NCBI RefSeq assembly: GCF_009496005.1
Contig: NZ_WIBF01000001.1
Location: 186,001-250,000, forward strand
Source: Tritonibacter litoralis
GTDB taxonomy: Bacteria > Pseudomonadota > Alphaproteobacteria > Rhodobacterales > Rhodobacteraceae
Direction of reading: 5' to 3'
DNA: 64,000 nucleotides
Below, piece after piece: positions 6,810 to 15,281 of the stretch. The notes under the pieces were generated by a model. That model had not been told where the DNA came from and ran no database searches. It saw nothing but the letters and a program-made list of their open reading frames with translations. Each line of letters opens with the position of its first letter. Position 1 is the first letter of the stretch. A program made the translations under genes and the position numbers.

Positions 6810-9800
6810 ATGAGCAAGCAAGGGATTTCACTCAACGACAAATATGATTTGTCGCAGTCGCCCATATTGTTAAACGGAACCCAGGCGCTGGTGCGTCTGA
6901 TGCTGATGCAAAAGGCGCGCGATCAGGAGGCCGGGTTGAATACTGCGGGTCTGGTCACCGGCTACCGGGGGTCTCCTCTGGGCGCGGTCGACATCCAGAT
7001 GGCCCGCGCAGAACGTCAGCTCAAGGCTGCGGATGTCCAGTTCCAATACGGATTGAACGAGGATCTGGCGGTCACCGCACTGTGGGGCGCACAACAGGCC
7101 GAGGTCCGGGGAGAGGGCAAATACGACGGTGTCTTTGGCCTGTGGTACGGCAAAGGGCCGGGGGTTGACCGTTCTGGCGATGCGTTCCGCCATGCCAATA
7201 TGGCCGGCAGTTCCAAATACGGCGGTGTTTTGGTTGCGATGGGCGATGACCACACCGGCGAAAGCTCGACCGTGCTGCACCAATCCGAATGGTCGCTGTT
7301 GGATTGCTATCTGCCCATCCTCAGCCCTGCGGGCGTGCAAGAGATCCTGGATTTTGGCATCTACGGCTATGCGCTGTCGCGATTCTCGGGCCTGTGGGTT
7401 GGTCTGAAGACGATGAAAGACACGATCGAGGTCACCTCGGTTGTGGATGGCGATCCGAATCGACAGCAACTGGTCCTGCCGGAATTTGACATGCCCGAAG
7501 ATGGGTTGAACATCCGTCTGGACGACGACCGGTTCCGCCAGGAAGACCGGATCATCGATTACAAGCGTTTTGCTGCTGAGGCGTTCTCACATGCCAACAA
7601 GATGGACAAACGGGTCTGGGGCAAGCCCGGTGCCAAGATTGGCCTGGTGGCTGCTGGGAAGAACTGGTTGGACATGACCCATGCGCTGAAGCTTTTGAAC
7701 ATCGACGCCAATATGGCCGAACGTTTGGGCATCACCACATATAAGGTCGGCCAGACCTTCCCAATGGATATGAAAGGGTTTCATGATTGGGCCGAGGGGC
7801 TGGATCTGATCATTGTGGTTGAGGAAAAGCGCAAGCTGATCGAGATCCAGATCAAAGAGGCCATCTTTGACGACCGGCGCGGACGGCGGGTCTATGGCTG
7901 GTACAAGGGCGGGGCAGGTGCCATGCACCGCGAGGAGCTGTTCCCGACCAAATACGCGCTGGATCCGATTATGATCGCCCAGAAGCTTGGCGATATCCTG
8001 ATTGAAGAGGGCCGCGAGAACGAGGCGATTTCAGCCGGTCTGCAAGCCCTGGCCGAAGCGCAGCGCGCCGATAATGCCGAGGAAATCGTAACCCGTCTGC
8101 CCTATTTCTGCTCGGGCTGTCCGCATAACACATCCACCCGTTTGCCCGAAGGCAGCCGCGCCTATGCCGGGATCGGCTGTCACTTTATGGTGCAATGGAT
8201 GGACCGTGAAACGATGGGCGTGACCCATATGGGCGGTGAAGGCGTCAATTGGGTGGGCGAGGCTCCGTTTTCCAACCGTAAACATGTGTTCCAGAACCTT
8301 GGTGATGGCACCTACAACCACTCAGGCGTCTTGGCAATTCGCGCGGCTTTGGCCCAAGGAACCAATATCACCTACAAGATCCTCTATAATGACGCGGTGG
8401 CCATGACCGGCGGGCAAGAGGCCGAAGGCGGCCTGACGGCCCACCGCATTGCCGATGAGCTGCGCGCGATGGGGGTCCAGACGCTGGTGGTGGTCTATGA
8501 CGACAAGGAAGACGTGGACCAAAGCCTGTTTCCGGCCGGGTTGAAGTTCCATGAACGGTCCGAGCTGATGCAGGTTCAGCGCGAACTGTCCGAGGTCGAG
8601 GGCGTGTCGGTCCTTTTGTACATCCAGACCTGTGCTGCCGAAAAACGCAGGCGCCGTAAAAAAGGCCTGTTCCCGGATCCAGATCAGCGGATATTCATCA
8701 ACACGGACGTCTGTGAAGGCTGCGGCGACTGCGGGGTTCAGTCCAACTGTGTGTCGATTGTGCCCGTGGAAACCGAACTCGGTCGAAAGCGTGCGATTGA
8801 CCAATCAACCTGCAACAAGGATTTTTCCTGCGTAAACGGCTTCTGCCCATCCTTTGTCTCAGTCAAAGGGGCCAAGATCCGCAAAACCGCCTCAACCGAG
8901 CTGGACTTGCCGGATCTACCAATGCCTGAGCTTCCGGCCATTAACGGCACTCATAATGTGGTGATCACCGGCGTGGGCGGCACAGGTGTTGTGACCGTTG
9001 GCGCAATCCTGGCACAGGCCGCACAGATCGATGGCAAAGCCGCCGGCATGATGGAGATGGCAGGCCTTGCCCAAAAGGGAGGCGCGGTTCATATCCATTG
9101 CCGTCTTGCCAATACGCCAGATGACATCAGCGCCATTCGGGTCGCCACCGGAGAGGCGGACGCGTTGATTGGTGGTGATCTGGTGGTCAGCGCCGGATCC
9201 AAAACCCTGGGTCTGACTGCGCAGGGGCGCACCGGCGCGGTGGTCAACAGTCATGAGATCATCACCGGTGCCTTCACCCGTGATACCGCGTTCCAAATTC
9301 CGGGTGACCGGTTGCAACTGGCGCTGACTGCACGGCTGCAAGAGCGCGCCGATCTGTTTGACGCCTCCGAACTGGCGCGGATCACCATGGGGGATTCCAT
9401 CTTTTCCAACATGATGATCTTTGGCGCAGCCTGGCAACGTGGGTTGCTGCCTGTCGGCCATGATGCGTTAATGCATGCCATCACGTTGAATGGGACAGCC
9501 GTGGACCGCAATAAACGCGCCTTTGACATTGGTCGCTGGGCGGTGTTGCACCCGCAGGAAACAGCGGCATTGATTGCGGATCATCGTCCCGGTGCGGCGG
9601 ATGTCCCCCAAACATTGCAAGGCAAGATCGATTTCCGCGCCGATCATTTGCGCAAATACCAGGGCGCGCGGCTGGCCAAGCGCTACCTTGCTTTGGTCGA
9701 CAGCGTTGAAGATGCGCGGCTCAAGGAGGCGGTGGCCAAAGGATACCACAAGCTGCTGGCCTATAAGGACGAGTATGAGGTGGCCCGCCTGATGCTGGAC

Positions 9801-10256
9801 ACGCGCCAAAAGGCCGAGGCCGAATTTGATGGCGATCTAGAACTGACCTATCATCTGGCGCCGCCCATTCTGGGGGGCAAGGATTCCAATGGACGTCCCC
9901 AAAAACGCCGCTTTGGCCCCTGGATCGAAAAGCTGTTGCCGCTGCTTGCGCGGATGAAAACACTGCGCGGGACGCCGCTGGATCTGTTTGGCTATACGGC
10001 TGAGCGCAAAATGGAACGCGCGCTGATCCGGCAATATCAAAGTGACATGGCCAAATGGCTGCCTGAGGCGGATCCGGCGCGGATGGAGGCCTTGGTGGCT
10101 TTGGCTGAACTGCCTCTGGATATTCGTGGATTTGGACCGGTGAAGGCGAAGAACGAAGCCCAGGCCGCAAAACGGCGCGAAGCTCTGTTGGCCACCTTGC
10201 GCGATGGCGGCACGGACAGCGGTTCAACACCCATGCCCGCACAGGCGGCAGAATAG
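6810..10256 (+). CDS. Indolepyruvate ferredoxin oxidoreductase, fused subunits
   Basis: A 1148-residue thiamine-pyrophosphate enzyme that oxidatively decarboxylates arylpyruvates (from Trp, Phe, Tyr) to aryl-acetyl-CoA, passing electrons to ferredoxin. The N-terminal TPP region includes LVTGYRGSPLGAVD; the second TPP part has the CSGCPHNTS cysteines and GIGCHFMVQWMDR. A ferredoxin-like cysteine cluster follows (CEGCGDCGVQSNC, then further cysteines around CNKDFSC). The IorB-like domain begins at GVGGTGVVTVGAI, and a long C-terminal extension completes the protein. This alpha-beta fusion is common in Proteobacteria. The start ATG at 6810 is chosen because GAGGAGG lies 5-6 bases upstream; a TTG one codon earlier is less likely. 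A PaaG-like gene 8 kb away may act on related products. Confidence 0.93.
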   Translation: MSKQGISLNDKYDLSQSPILLNGTQALVRLMLMQKARDQEAGLNTAGLVTGYRGSPLGAVDIQMARAERQLKAADVQFQYGLNEDLAVTALWGAQQAEVRGEGKYDGVFGLWYGKGPGVDRSGDAFRHANMAGSSKYGGVLVAMGDDHTGESSTVLHQSEWSLLDCYLPILSPAGVQEILDFGIYGYALSRFSGLWVGLKTMKDTIEVTSVVDGDPNRQQLVLPEFDMPEDGLNIRLDDDRFRQEDRIIDYKRFAAEAFSHANKMDKRVWGKPGAKIGLVAAGKNWLDMTHALKLLNIDANMAERLGITTYKVGQTFPMDMKGFHDWAEGLDLIIVVEEKRKLIEIQIKEAIFDDRRGRRVYGWYKGGAGAMHREELFPTKYALDPIMIAQKLGDILIEEGRENEAISAGLQALAEAQRADNAEEIVTRLPYFCSGCPHNTSTRLPEGSRAYAGIGCHFMVQWMDRETMGVTHMGGEGVNWVGEAPFSNRKHVFQNLGDGTYNHSGVLAIRAALAQGTNITYKILYNDAVAMTGGQEAEGGLTAHRIADELRAMGVQTLVVVYDDKEDVDQSLFPAGLKFHERSELMQVQRELSEVEGVSVLLYIQTCAAEKRRRRKKGLFPDPDQRIFINTDVCEGCGDCGVQSNCVSIVPVETELGRKRAIDQSTCNKDFSCVNGFCPSFVSVKGAKIRKTASTELDLPDLPMPELPAINGTHNVVITGVGGTGVVTVGAILAQAAQIDGKAAGMMEMAGLAQKGGAVHIHCRLANTPDDISAIRVATGEADALIGGDLVVSAGSKTLGLTAQGRTGAVVNSHEIITGAFTRDTAFQIPGDRLQLALTARLQERADLFDASELARITMGDSIFSNMMIFGAAWQRGLLPVGHDALMHAITLNGTAVDRNKRAFDIGRWAVLHPQETAALIADHRPGAADVPQTLQGKIDFRADHLRKYQGARLAKRYLALVDSVEDARLKEAVAKGYHKLLAYKDEYEVARLMLDTRQKAEAEFDGDLELTYHLAPPILGGKDSNGRPQKRRFGPWIEKLLPLLARMKTLRGTPLDLFGYTAERKMERALIRQYQSDMAKWLPEADPARMEALVALAELPLDIRGFGPVKAKNEAQAAKRREALLATLRDGGTDSGSTPMPAQAAE

Positions 10257-10400
10257 GGGCGTTGCAGATCCGGTAATCGTTTCGTTAGATTAATGTAACT
10301 AAACGCTGGGCAGTTCGGCTGACCAGCCCTATATAGCAAGGATTCTCTGGAAACCCCTGTGGTTTTCGGGGTGTCCACCACCGAATGAGACCCGACAGAA

Positions 10401-11285
10401 ATGCAGTCGAGCAAACAGATCGCCCGCGAAATATCCTATTCCTACTCGGCCGAGACCCGATCTGGTCGGGCGTTGATCCGCCTGATGGAGAACACCACAG
10501 GCCGGCTGGGACTGATCAAACGCGCCAAAGGGTATGAAAATGACGTGGCCTCTGGTCAAGACTTTTGGGCGGTTATGGCGCAGCGCTATGGGCTTTCGCT
10601 GGATATCACCTGCGGATCTTTGGGCAGCATTCCAAAAGACCGGCCGCTGATCCTGATCGCCAACCATCCTTATGGCATTTTGGACGGGTTGATGATGGGG
10701 CATATCCTGTCCCAAACCCGTGGTGATTTTCGCATTCTGGCCCATCAGGTGTTCCGCAAGGCGCAGGACCTGAACCGGGCGATCCTGCCCGTGGATTTTG
10801 CAGAAACCAAAGAGGCGATACGAACCAATCTGCAAACCCGCAAAACCGCGCTGGATTACCTGTCCGAAGGGGGCGCCATCGGGATCTTTCCTGGCGGCAC
10901 GGTCAGCACCGCCGCCACGCCCTTTGCCCATCCGATGGATCCAGGCTGGCGCGGCTTTACTGCGCGGATGATTGCCAAATCAGATGCAGTAGTTGTTCCG
11001 GTTTTCTTTGATGGCACCACCTCGCGTCTGTTTCAGATTGCAAGCCACCTGCACACAACATTGCGCATGGGATTGCTGATCAAAGAGTTCAAAAAATGCA
11101 TCGACCGCCCGGTGCGTGTGTCTATTGGCGAGCCCATCGACCGTGACATCCTTGCGCCTTTGGCACGCGACACAAAAGCAATGATGGATTTTCTGCGCAA
11201 AGCGACGTATGAGCTGTCCCCAACCCCGTTGAAATCCTTGGATTACGGGTTTGAGTTTGAAGAAAAGCACCGCGTGCGCGCGTGA
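10401..11285 (+). CDS. Lysophospholipid acyltransferase family protein
   Basis: A 294-residue protein of the 1-acyl-glycerol-3-phosphate acyltransferase (PlsC-like) fold. The acceptor-site block reads ILIANHPYGILDGL, where histidine and aspartate are five residues apart rather than the usual four, as in the hemolysin-like and ornithine-lipid-like branch. A second block, AIGIFPGGTVST, corresponds to the glycerol-phosphate binding motif (FPEGT in most members, here FPGGT with Glu replaced by Gly). There is no clear membrane-spanning segment. Substrate cannot be read from sequence. It is followed by murI 28 bases downstream on the same strand. Confidence 0.8.
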   Translation: MQSSKQIAREISYSYSAETRSGRALIRLMENTTGRLGLIKRAKGYENDVASGQDFWAVMAQRYGLSLDITCGSLGSIPKDRPLILIANHPYGILDGLMMGHILSQTRGDFRILAHQVFRKAQDLNRAILPVDFAETKEAIRTNLQTRKTALDYLSEGGAIGIFPGGTVSTAATPFAHPMDPGWRGFTARMIAKSDAVVVPVFFDGTTSRLFQIASHLHTTLRMGLLIKEFKKCIDRPVRVSIGEPIDRDILAPLARDTKAMMDFLRKATYELSPTPLKSLDYGFEFEEKHRVRA

Positions 11286-11313
11286 TACGTGCATCCCAGC
11301 GTGAGAGGGTAAA

Positions 11314-12123
11314 TTGGCTGTAGGCATCTTTGATTCCGGTTTGGGCGGGCTCACTGTCCTGAACGCCGCGCAGAAACATCTGCCGGATGTGGAATTCCTT
11401 TATTATGGGGACAATGCCCGCGCACCTTATGGGGTGCGGGATGCAGAAGATGTGTACCAGCTGACCCGCAACGCGGTTCAGGACATGTGGTCCAAAGGCT
11501 GTGATCTGGTCATTCTGGCCTGCAACACAGCCTCGGCTGCAGCGCTGCGCCGCCTGCAAGAGGAAGGCCTGCCCGAAGGCAAACGGGTGTTGGGCGTCTT
11601 TGTGCCGCTGATCGAAGCATTGACTGAACGGCAATGGGGCGACAACTCGCCACCACGCGAGGTTGAGGTCAAGCATGTCGCCTTGTTCGCGACACCTGCA
11701 ACGGTGGCCAGCCGCGCCTTCCAGCGGGAACTGGCGTTTCGTGCCATCGGCGTGGATGTCGAAGCTCAGGCTTGCGGCGGCGTTGTGGACGCCATTGAAG
11801 ACGGTGACATGATCCTGGCCGAAGCGCTGGTGCGCAGCCATGTGGATGCGTTGCTGCGCAAAATGCCAAAACCGCAAGCCGCCATTTTGGGCTGCACCCA
11901 TTATCCCCTGATGGAAGAGATTTTTCAGGATGCCCTGGGGCAGGACGTCAAGGTCTACAGCCAGGGAAATCTGGTAGCGGACAGCCTGGGTGATTATCTT
12001 CAGCGTCACCCGGATATGCTGGGCAGCGGTGCGGGGGGCTATTTCACCACCGGTGATCCAGCACGTGTCAGCGTACGCGCGACGCAGTTTCTCCGACGAG
12101 AAATGAGCTTTCAGGCGGCCTGA
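11314..12123 (+). CDS. murI: Glutamate racemase
   Basis: A 269-residue cofactor-independent racemase that supplies D-glutamate for peptidoglycan. The two catalytic cysteines lie in ACNTAS and GCTHYP, and the N-terminal [13 protein letters not shown] and [11 protein letters not shown] segments are typical. The start is TTG at 11314 with GAGAGGG just upstream; it is needed to include the conserved beta-strand, and no ATG is available nearby. The gene lies between an acyltransferase and argC, all on the plus strand, with a 70-base gap before argC. Confidence 0.95.
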   Translation: MAVGIFDSGLGGLTVLNAAQKHLPDVEFLYYGDNARAPYGVRDAEDVYQLTRNAVQDMWSKGCDLVILACNTASAAALRRLQEEGLPEGKRVLGVFVPLIEALTERQWGDNSPPREVEVKHVALFATPATVASRAFQRELAFRAIGVDVEAQACGGVVDAIEDGDMILAEALVRSHVDALLRKMPKPQAAILGCTHYPLMEEIFQDALGQDVKVYSQGNLVADSLGDYLQRHPDMLGSGAGGYFTTGDPARVSVRATQFLRREMSFQAA

Positions 12124-12193
12124 GGTCGCGCGACAACGGCTTTCTTCTGCGCCGCAGCTGGTGCACACACATTGATAAGACTCGAGATCCAAC

Positions 12194-13222
12194 ATGACCC
12201 ATAACGTGGCTATTCTGGGCGCCTCCGGCTATACTGGCGCTGAACTGGTGCGGCTGATTTCACAGCACCCTTCGATCAATATTGCAGCGCTGGCTGCGGA
12301 ACGCAAAGCCGGGCTGGACATGGCCCAAGTGTTCCCACATCTGCGTCACTTGTCGCTGCCAACGCTCTGTAAAATTGACGAAATCGACTTTTCCCAGATC
12401 GACCTGTGTTTCTGTGCCCTGCCACATAAAACCAGCCAAGAGGTGATCAGCGCGTTGCCCAAGGATCTGAAGATCGTGGATCTGTCGGCGGATTTCCGGC
12501 TGCGTGATCCGGACGCATATGAGAAATGGTACGGCAACCCACATTCAGCCGTCGAAATTCAGGAAGAGGCGGTTTATGGCCTGTCCGAATTTTACCGGGA
12601 TGAGATCAAGGCCGCGCGTCTTGTGGCAGGCACGGGCTGCAATGCAGCCACTGGTCAGTTTGCGCTGCGCCCACTGATTGCTGCAGGCGTGATTGATCTG
12701 GATGAAATCATCCTGGACCTCAAATGCGCAGTCTCGGGCGCGGGGCGCGCGCTCAAGGAAAACCTGCTGCACGCGGAATTGTCCGAGGGGTACCACGCCT
12801 ATGCGCTTGGCAGCACCCACCGGCATCTGGGCGAATTTGACCAGGAATTCAGCAAGCTTGCGGGTCGCCCCGTCAAGGTTCAATTCACCCCGCACCTGTT
12901 ACCGGTTAACCGGGGCATTCTGGCTACCGTCTATGTCAAAGGAACGGCGCAGACGGTGCATGACACATTGGCGCAGGCCTATGAGAAAGAACCGTTTATT
13001 GAGGTTCTGCCCTTTGGCGAGGCGCCGTCGACCCACCATGTACGTGGCTCGAACTTCTGCCACATCGGGGTGGCTGAAGACCGGCTTGAGGGGCGCGCCA
13101 TTGTGATTGCGGCGCTGGACAACCTGACAAAAGGTAGCAGTGGTCAGGCCTTGCAGAATGCGAACCTCATGTTAGGTGAAGAAGAGACAGCAGGTCTGAT
13201 GATGGCACCGCTGTTTCCATAA
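12194..13222 (+). CDS. argC: N-acetyl-gamma-glutamyl-phosphate reductase
   Basis: A 342-residue NADPH-dependent reductase, third step of arginine biosynthesis. The Rossmann start [18 protein letters not shown], the catalytic cysteine in AGTGCNAATG, and the substrate-binding histidine region [12 protein letters not shown] are visible. Near the end, [15 protein letters not shown] is a further ArgC signature. It is the long, common type rather than the short type. ccmE follows after 20 bases, so co-transcription into the cytochrome maturation genes is possible. Confidence 0.96.
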   Translation: MTHNVAILGASGYTGAELVRLISQHPSINIAALAAERKAGLDMAQVFPHLRHLSLPTLCKIDEIDFSQIDLCFCALPHKTSQEVISALPKDLKIVDLSADFRLRDPDAYEKWYGNPHSAVEIQEEAVYGLSEFYRDEIKAARLVAGTGCNAATGQFALRPLIAAGVIDLDEIILDLKCAVSGAGRALKENLLHAELSEGYHAYALGSTHRHLGEFDQEFSKLAGRPVKVQFTPHLLPVNRGILATVYVKGTAQTVHDTLAQAYEKEPFIEVLPFGEAPSTHHVRGSNFCHIGVAEDRLEGRAIVIAALDNLTKGSSGQALQNANLMLGEEETAGLMMAPLFP

Positions 13223-13242
13223 TCCCAAACCAAGAGGCGCGC

Positions 13243-13719
13243 GTGGCCATCTCGGACGCGCGCGGATCCAGGCTGATGAAGACGCTCAAGAAACAACGAC
13301 GTATCCAGGTTCTGATGGCTGCAGCGGCGGCCTTGGTCTTGTCAACGGCGCTGATTGGCTATGCGATGCGCGATGGGATCAACTTTTTCCGCGCCCCCAG
13401 CCAAGTGATGGAAGAGCCGCCCAAACCCAGCGAAGTGTTCCGGATGGGCGGCTTGGTTGAAGAGGGCAGCCTGGTGCGCGGCGAGGGCGGCCAGGTACGG
13501 TTTTCCGTGACCGATGGCGGCGCAGCAGTGCCCGTGGTGTTTTCCGGCGTGTTGCCCGACTTGTTTGGCGAAAACCAAGGCATGGTGGGCACCGGTCGAT
13601 ACATTGACGGTGTGTTTGAAGCGACCGAGATCCTCGCCAAACACGATGAGACCTATATGCCCAAGGAAGTGGTAGACGCGCTGAAAGAGCAGGGCGTCTA
13701 TCAGGACCCAGAAAGCTAA
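13243..13719 (+). CDS. ccmE: Cytochrome c maturation heme chaperone CcmE
   Basis: A periplasmic heme chaperone that covalently carries heme from CcmC to the CcmF/CcmH ligase. The N terminus has one membrane anchor (about residues 22-42, ending in IGYAMRDGINFF) and a beta-barrel domain. The heme-binding histidine and tyrosine lie in LAKHDETYMP (residues 134 and 138). Start choice: GTG at 13243 with AGAGG upstream gives 158 residues, while the methionine at residue 12 (13276) gives a form closer to usual CcmE N termini. ccmF lies 1.5 kb downstream, separated by the endolysin/holin pair. Confidence 0.93.
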   Translation: MAISDARGSRLMKTLKKQRRIQVLMAAAAALVLSTALIGYAMRDGINFFRAPSQVMEEPPKPSEVFRMGGLVEEGSLVRGEGGQVRFSVTDGGAAVPVVFSGVLPDLFGENQGMVGTGRYIDGVFEATEILAKHDETYMPKEVVDALKEQGVYQDPES

Positions 13720-13735
13720 GCCCGCATCCAGGATC

Positions 13736-13876
13736 AACGTGGGGCTCCCGCCCCAAACGCGCCGCCCCATGGGGGCGGCGTTTTGCGTTGGGGGTGGCGC
13801 CGCGCTTTGCGCGGCGCGCGGCCCAAGGCCGCAAAGGGATCACTGCCCGAAGGGCGGAGGATCCCGCGGGCGCGGG
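13736..13876. repeat. Cluster of GC-rich hairpins after ccmE
   Basis: Nested GC-rich inverted repeats fill the gap: CGCCGCCCC/GGGGCGGCG, GCGCCGCGC/GCGCGGCGC, GCCC/GGGC and CCCGCGGG, enclosed by GCTCCCGC (13744) and GCGGGAGC (13869). Dense hairpin clusters of this kind are seen in intergenic regions of Rhodobacterales. I cannot tell from one copy whether it is a dispersed repeat. Confidence 0.4.
13760..13784 (+). terminator. Terminator after ccmE
   Basis: A 9-base GC stem (CGCCGCCCC / GGGGCGGCG) with a three-base loop is followed by four T residues, 41 bases after the ccmE stop. The T-run is short, so efficiency is uncertain. Confidence 0.55.
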
Positions 13877-14004
13877 AGCACCTGTGTTCTTTTCCAATGC
13901 AGATCGGCCGTGATGGGCGTTGCCTGTCCGGCGCGCGCATCGGTGTCCTGGCCTTAACGTCAGTTTGCGAACCTTGGGCAGATCCAGCCACAAGGAGCCA
14001 TCAC

Positions 14005-14616
14005 ATGCGCCACATCTATGACATCGCGCGGGCCATTGTCGCCCGCGAAGGGGGATTCGTTCAGGACCCGGATGATCCGGGCGGGGCGACAAAACATGGG
14101 GTCACTTTGGCGACCCTGCGCACCTTGGGCAAAGATCTTGACGGCGATCGCGACATTGACGCAGGCGACGTCAAAGCGCTGACGCGGCGCGACGCGTCCG
14201 AGATTTTTGTCGAGCATTACTTCACCAAGCCGCGCATTGGCCTTTTGCCAGAAGCGCTCCAAGATAGCGTGTTTGATATGCAGGTCAATGCCGGTGCCAA
14301 TGCGGTTATGATCCTGCAGCGGCTTTTGCGCCAAATGGGCTATGACATAGTTGTCGATGGCCGCATCGGCCCGCAGACAGCCAAGGCTGCACAGGCCGCG
14401 GCAGAGATCAATGCGCTAGCTCTGCGGGATGCCTATGGGATTGCGCGTCGGAATTATTATTTTGCAATCGCCGATCGCCGCCCAGCCAGCCGGAAATATG
14501 CGCGCACCCGGTCCGGTGCCAAAGGCGGCTGGATCAAACGCGCCGAGGAATTCATCACGCCCAGCTATCACATGAGCGCCAAGGAATTTGCCGAAAGGGT
14601 TGCGCCATGGGGATGA
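14005..14616 (+). CDS. Holin-associated N-acetylmuramidase (GH108), GTA-type endolysin
   Basis: A 203-residue peptidoglycan hydrolase. The glycoside hydrolase 108 motif with catalytic glutamate is in VAREGGFVQDPDDPGG (E15), followed by ATKHGVT. The C-terminal half (NAGANAVMILQRLLRQMGYD, VDGRIGPQT) is the peptidoglycan-binding domain usual in these enzymes. There is no signal peptide, so export must rely on a holin, and the next gene overlaps it and encodes one. In Rhodobacter capsulatus an endolysin/holin pair outside the main GTA cluster releases gene transfer agents; this pair looks equivalent. The start ATG at 14005 is chosen for AAGGAG 8 bases upstream; the frame is open further up but poorly coding. 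Confidence 0.85.
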   Translation: MRHIYDIARAIVAREGGFVQDPDDPGGATKHGVTLATLRTLGKDLDGDRDIDAGDVKALTRRDASEIFVEHYFTKPRIGLLPEALQDSVFDMQVNAGANAVMILQRLLRQMGYDIVVDGRIGPQTAKAAQAAAEINALALRDAYGIARRNYYFAIADRRPASRKYARTRSGAKGGWIKRAEEFITPSYHMSAKEFAERVAPWG

Positions 14617-15188
14617 TCACGCAGCTTTTTGCGGTTTTGTTTGGCGGGCATCGACATGCCTTGCGGGAAACAGTGGAAGTGTTTCGCGAAAACAGTGAAG
14701 CGGCCTCACAACGGGGGCATGCGTTTCAAATGGCGGCCTTGGCCCAGCTGGCGGCTGAGTTTAACCACCCATCAAAGGGGTTGTTTGATCGTCTGGTGGA
14801 TGGGCTCAACCGGCTGCCGCGCCCCTTGTTTGCTTTGGGCACCCTGGCGTTGCTGGTGTCGGCCATGACCGATCCGGTTTGGTTTGCCGCGCGCATGCAA
14901 GGTATTGCTTTGGTTCCCGAACCTTTGTGGTGGCTATTTGGGGTGATTGTCGCTTTTTACTTTGGCGCGCGTCATCAGGCCAAAGGTCAGGATTTTCAAC
15001 GTGATCTGGCCCGTTCACTCGCGCGCCTGCCGGCGGTGATGCAGAATTTGGAGACGTTGGGGGCGCATCAATCGCCATCTGATCCCGGCCTTCATGCGGT
15101 TTTCGAGATATCTTCCCCTCCAACGGACACGAATCCCGCCTTGGTCAGCTGGCAAAAAGCCCAGGGTCAAAAGGCTTTGGTCGACTAA
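14607..15188 (+). CDS. Holin of the GTA 3TM type
   Basis: A 193-residue protein with hydrophobic segments at about residues 72-90 and 104-121 and an amphipathic N-terminal region, flanked by soluble helices. The layout fits the GTA_holin_3TM family, holins thought to release gene transfer agent particles. Its ATG lies inside the last codons of the muramidase gene (10-base overlap), so the two are translationally linked as a lysis cassette. The function would be to permeabilise the inner membrane so the signal-less muramidase reaches the wall. The two genes are inserted between ccmE and ccmF, and 93 bases separate the holin from ccmF. Confidence 0.8.
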   Translation: MGMITQLFAVLFGGHRHALRETVEVFRENSEAASQRGHAFQMAALAQLAAEFNHPSKGLFDRLVDGLNRLPRPLFALGTLALLVSAMTDPVWFAARMQGIALVPEPLWWLFGVIVAFYFGARHQAKGQDFQRDLARSLARLPAVMQNLETLGAHQSPSDPGLHAVFEISSPPTDTNPALVSWQKAQGQKALVD

Positions 15189-15281
15189 GCCCCTCACAAC
15201 CGCGTGTCTGCGACCAACTGCGCAGGCACGTGAGCCTATTGAGGCATTGGCCAAACCAGCAGACAGGCGTATAAAAACTCC

